Assembly: GCA_023135015.1 (NCBI GenBank)
Contig: JAGLTZ010000146.1
Span: 1 to 8,238, forward strand
Direction: 5' to 3'
From: Candidatus Latescibacterota bacterium
Lineage (GTDB): Bacteria; Blakebacterota; Blakebacteria; Blakebacterales; Blakebacteraceae
DNA length: 8,238 nt
The notes below the pieces were generated by a model. It saw only the letters and a program-made list of their open reading frames with translations. It searched no databases and was not told where the DNA came from. Below, piece after piece: positions 7,251 to 8,238 of the stretch. Made by a program: the position numbers and the translations under genes. Position 1 is the stretch's first letter; every line of letters begins with the position of its first letter.

Positions 7251-7883
7251 TTACTTCCTTATTATCTCCGTTATTCCTCCATTTGACACATCCGAATTGA
7301 CGACAGTCCACTGCCGGTCCCACCACAGAGCCCAGAGCAGTATGAGGACGGTCCCGCGGTGGACCGCAACCAGACGCTCAGTACCTCCACTGCCGCCGTC
7401 AGGCGGCGTCCAGGCCAGTAGTTCCCTCCAGGCCTTCTTGATCCTGGCCCGCGCCTGCCAGACCGACTCCGACACCGGGAAGAGGGGTATGAACTGCCGT
7501 GACATGCTGTGCAGGAACCAGCAGCGAAGCGTACGGTCGCGGTCAGGGAAGAACAGAGGTTTTACCTCCGTCGGCACGAACTCGCGGAATCCATCGATAC
7601 AGATGATTGGAAGCTCCAGGGAATCAGAAAGGATCTCTGCGCTCTGCAGAGCTCTTGGAAGCGGGCTGCTGTGCACAGCCTGCAGCGGCCGGTCCTGGTA
7701 ATGTCCGACAAGTCGCTCGATCTGGCCGTGACCCTCGGGCGTCAATCGGCTCTCCTCCGACTCGCGTACGATCCGGTTAAAACCCTCCGCACTCAACCGC
7801 AGGGCCCTCGCGTGCAGGTTGTATTCTGTCTGGCCGTGCCGGATCAGCCAGACCCGCTCTACCCTCTTTGACTGTCGCTCCAC
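7251..7883 (-). CDS. Histidine phosphatase family protein (phosphoglycerate-mutase-like)
   Basis: 210-residue cytoplasmic protein of the histidine phosphatase superfamily; the substrate is unknown. The N-terminal catalytic motif is LIRHGQTEYN with nucleophile H16, preceded by a short strand (VERVWL). SSPLPRALQSAEIL (72-85) supplies the second phosphate-binding arginine (R77). GFREF supplies the acid E101. VAVHRGT (172-178) supplies the second histidine H175, where the family more often shows HGG. The region between about 105 and 165 is not recognisable beyond this fold. The GTG at 7883 is chosen because it lies 14 bp after the prfB stop, has GAGAGG ten bases upstream, and places the RHG motif at the usual distance from the N-terminus; a longer reading would run through prfB out of frame. 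It lacks the CxGNxCRS loop of arginine phosphatase YwlE, so it is not a YwlE homologue. Small-molecule phosphatase or mutase activity is possible but not shown. Confidence 0.85.
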   Translation of the reverse strand: MERQSKRVERVWLIRHGQTEYNLHARALRLSAEGFNRIVRESEESRLTPEGHGQIERLVGHYQDRPLQAVHSSPLPRALQSAEILSDSLELPIICIDGFREFVPTEVKPLFFPDRDRTLRCWFLHSMSRQFIPLFPVSESVWQARARIKKAWRELLAWTPPDGGSGGTERLVAVHRGTVLILLWALWWDRQWTVVNSDVSNGGITEIIRK

Positions 7884-7897
7884 TCCTCGCCGGCCTC

Positions 7898-8238
7898 TCA
7901 GGCCCCGGTCTTCTCCCAGGTGAGGTATGCCTCGATAAAGCGGTCCAGGTCGCCGTCGAGGACCGCCTGGACGTTCGAGGTCTCCACGCCGGTACGGTGG
8001 TCTTTCACCATCGTATAGGGTTGAAAGACGTAGGAACGAATCTGGCTGCCCCACGCGATGTCTTTCTTCTCCCCTTCCTTTGCAGCTTGTTCCTCTCGCT
8101 GCTTTTCTAAATAATACTGGTAGAGACGCGACCGCAGTACCTTCATCGCCATGGCGCGGTTCTTGTGCTGGGATCGCTCGTTCTGGCACTGAGCAACAAT
8201 GCCGGTTGGAATGTGGGTAATCCGCACGGCAGAATCGG
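7898..8238 (-). CDS. prfB: Peptide chain release factor 2, C-terminal part (5' end outside window)
   Basis: C-terminal 113 codons or so of RF2, which releases the finished protein at UGA and UAA stops on the ribosome. The readable part begins [14 protein letters not shown], the segment just after the catalytic GGQ loop of RF2; GGQ itself lies just outside the window. It continues with [18 protein letters not shown] and the conserved [12 protein letters not shown] and [13 protein letters not shown] segments, ending [16 protein letters not shown]. DxxxGxx...YVFxPY and the HRTG segment distinguish RF2 from RF1 at this end. The SPF recognition motif and the programmed frameshift site common in prfB are upstream and cannot be checked. 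The stop at 7898-7900 is 14 bp from the phosphatase gene, with no terminator between them. Identity is secure. Confidence 0.95.
   Translation of the reverse strand, partial: DSAVRITHIPTGIVAQCQNERSQHKNRAMAMKVLRSRLYQYYLEKQREEQAAKEGEKKDIAWGSQIRSYVFQPYTMVKDHRTGVETSNVQAVLDGDLDRFIEAYLTWEKTGA

Noticed and set aside
7283..7288. TTGACA on the plus strand as a -35 box
   Set aside because: No matching -10 lies about 17 bp downstream on the plus strand, and no plus-strand gene follows; it falls inside the phosphatase coding sequence.
7251..7883. Histidine phosphatase as the arginine phosphatase that opposes McsB
   Set aside because: The known partner YwlE is a low-molecular-weight tyrosine-phosphatase fold with a CxGNxCRS loop; this protein has the unrelated RHG fold, and nothing else links it to phosphoarginine.
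7884..8189. Long N-terminal extension of the histidine phosphatase
   Set aside because: It runs out of frame through the conserved prfB C-terminus and is arginine-rich shadow sequence. The GTG at 7883 places the RHG motif normally.

Overview
The window is a densely packed stretch of bacterial chromosome in which every recognisable gene lies on the minus strand, so it is transcribed from high to low coordinates. It starts inside the 3' part of prfB (release factor 2). Next come a histidine-phosphatase-family protein, lysS (class II lysyl-tRNA synthetase), a LolC/E-type permease, a LolD-type ATPase, mcsA, mcsB and clpC. The window ends after 659 codons of clpC. I see no rRNA, tRNA, CRISPR array, insertion sequence or other mobile element. 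The longest non-coding gap is 55 bp (7196-7250), so no stretch over 300 bases lacks a gene.

Organism: LolCD serves lipoprotein release in bacteria with an outer membrane, which points to a diderm. McsA-McsB-ClpC is best known from Firmicutes but also occurs in other lineages. LysRS carries an insertion before its catalytic domain that resembles, from memory, the Bacteroidetes/FCB-type enzymes. My inference is a moderately GC-rich diderm, perhaps of the FCB superphylum or a neighbouring candidate phylum. The window alone cannot settle the taxonomy.

Layout: 7898-8238 is the prfB C-terminus. 7251-7883 is the phosphatase, 14 bp behind it. A 55-bp gap holds a possible -10 element, then lysS (5612-7195) follows. 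After 31 bp, lolC (4309-5580) overlaps lolD (3603-4316) by 8 bases. mcsA (3068-3586) follows after 16 bp and mcsB (1976-3064) after 3 bp. mcsB overlaps clpC (start 1979) in an ATGA junction. From lysS to clpC this looks like one operon, possibly read through from prfB. GTG starts are frequent (phosphatase, lysS, lolC, mcsB).

How the genes work together: McsA, McsB and ClpC form a protein-quality-control module. In Firmicutes, McsB phosphorylates arginines on client proteins, McsA activates McsB, and ClpC with ClpP recognises phosphoarginine and degrades the client. The strongest observation here is that this McsB has lost several canonical active-site residues: two ATP-phosphate-binding arginines, the catalytic glutamate (now Asp) and the active-site cysteine (now Ser). 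It keeps the RDxxRA phosphoarginine-sensing motif, and ClpC keeps both phosphoarginine-binding glutamates. No ctsR is present in the positions where Firmicutes carry it.
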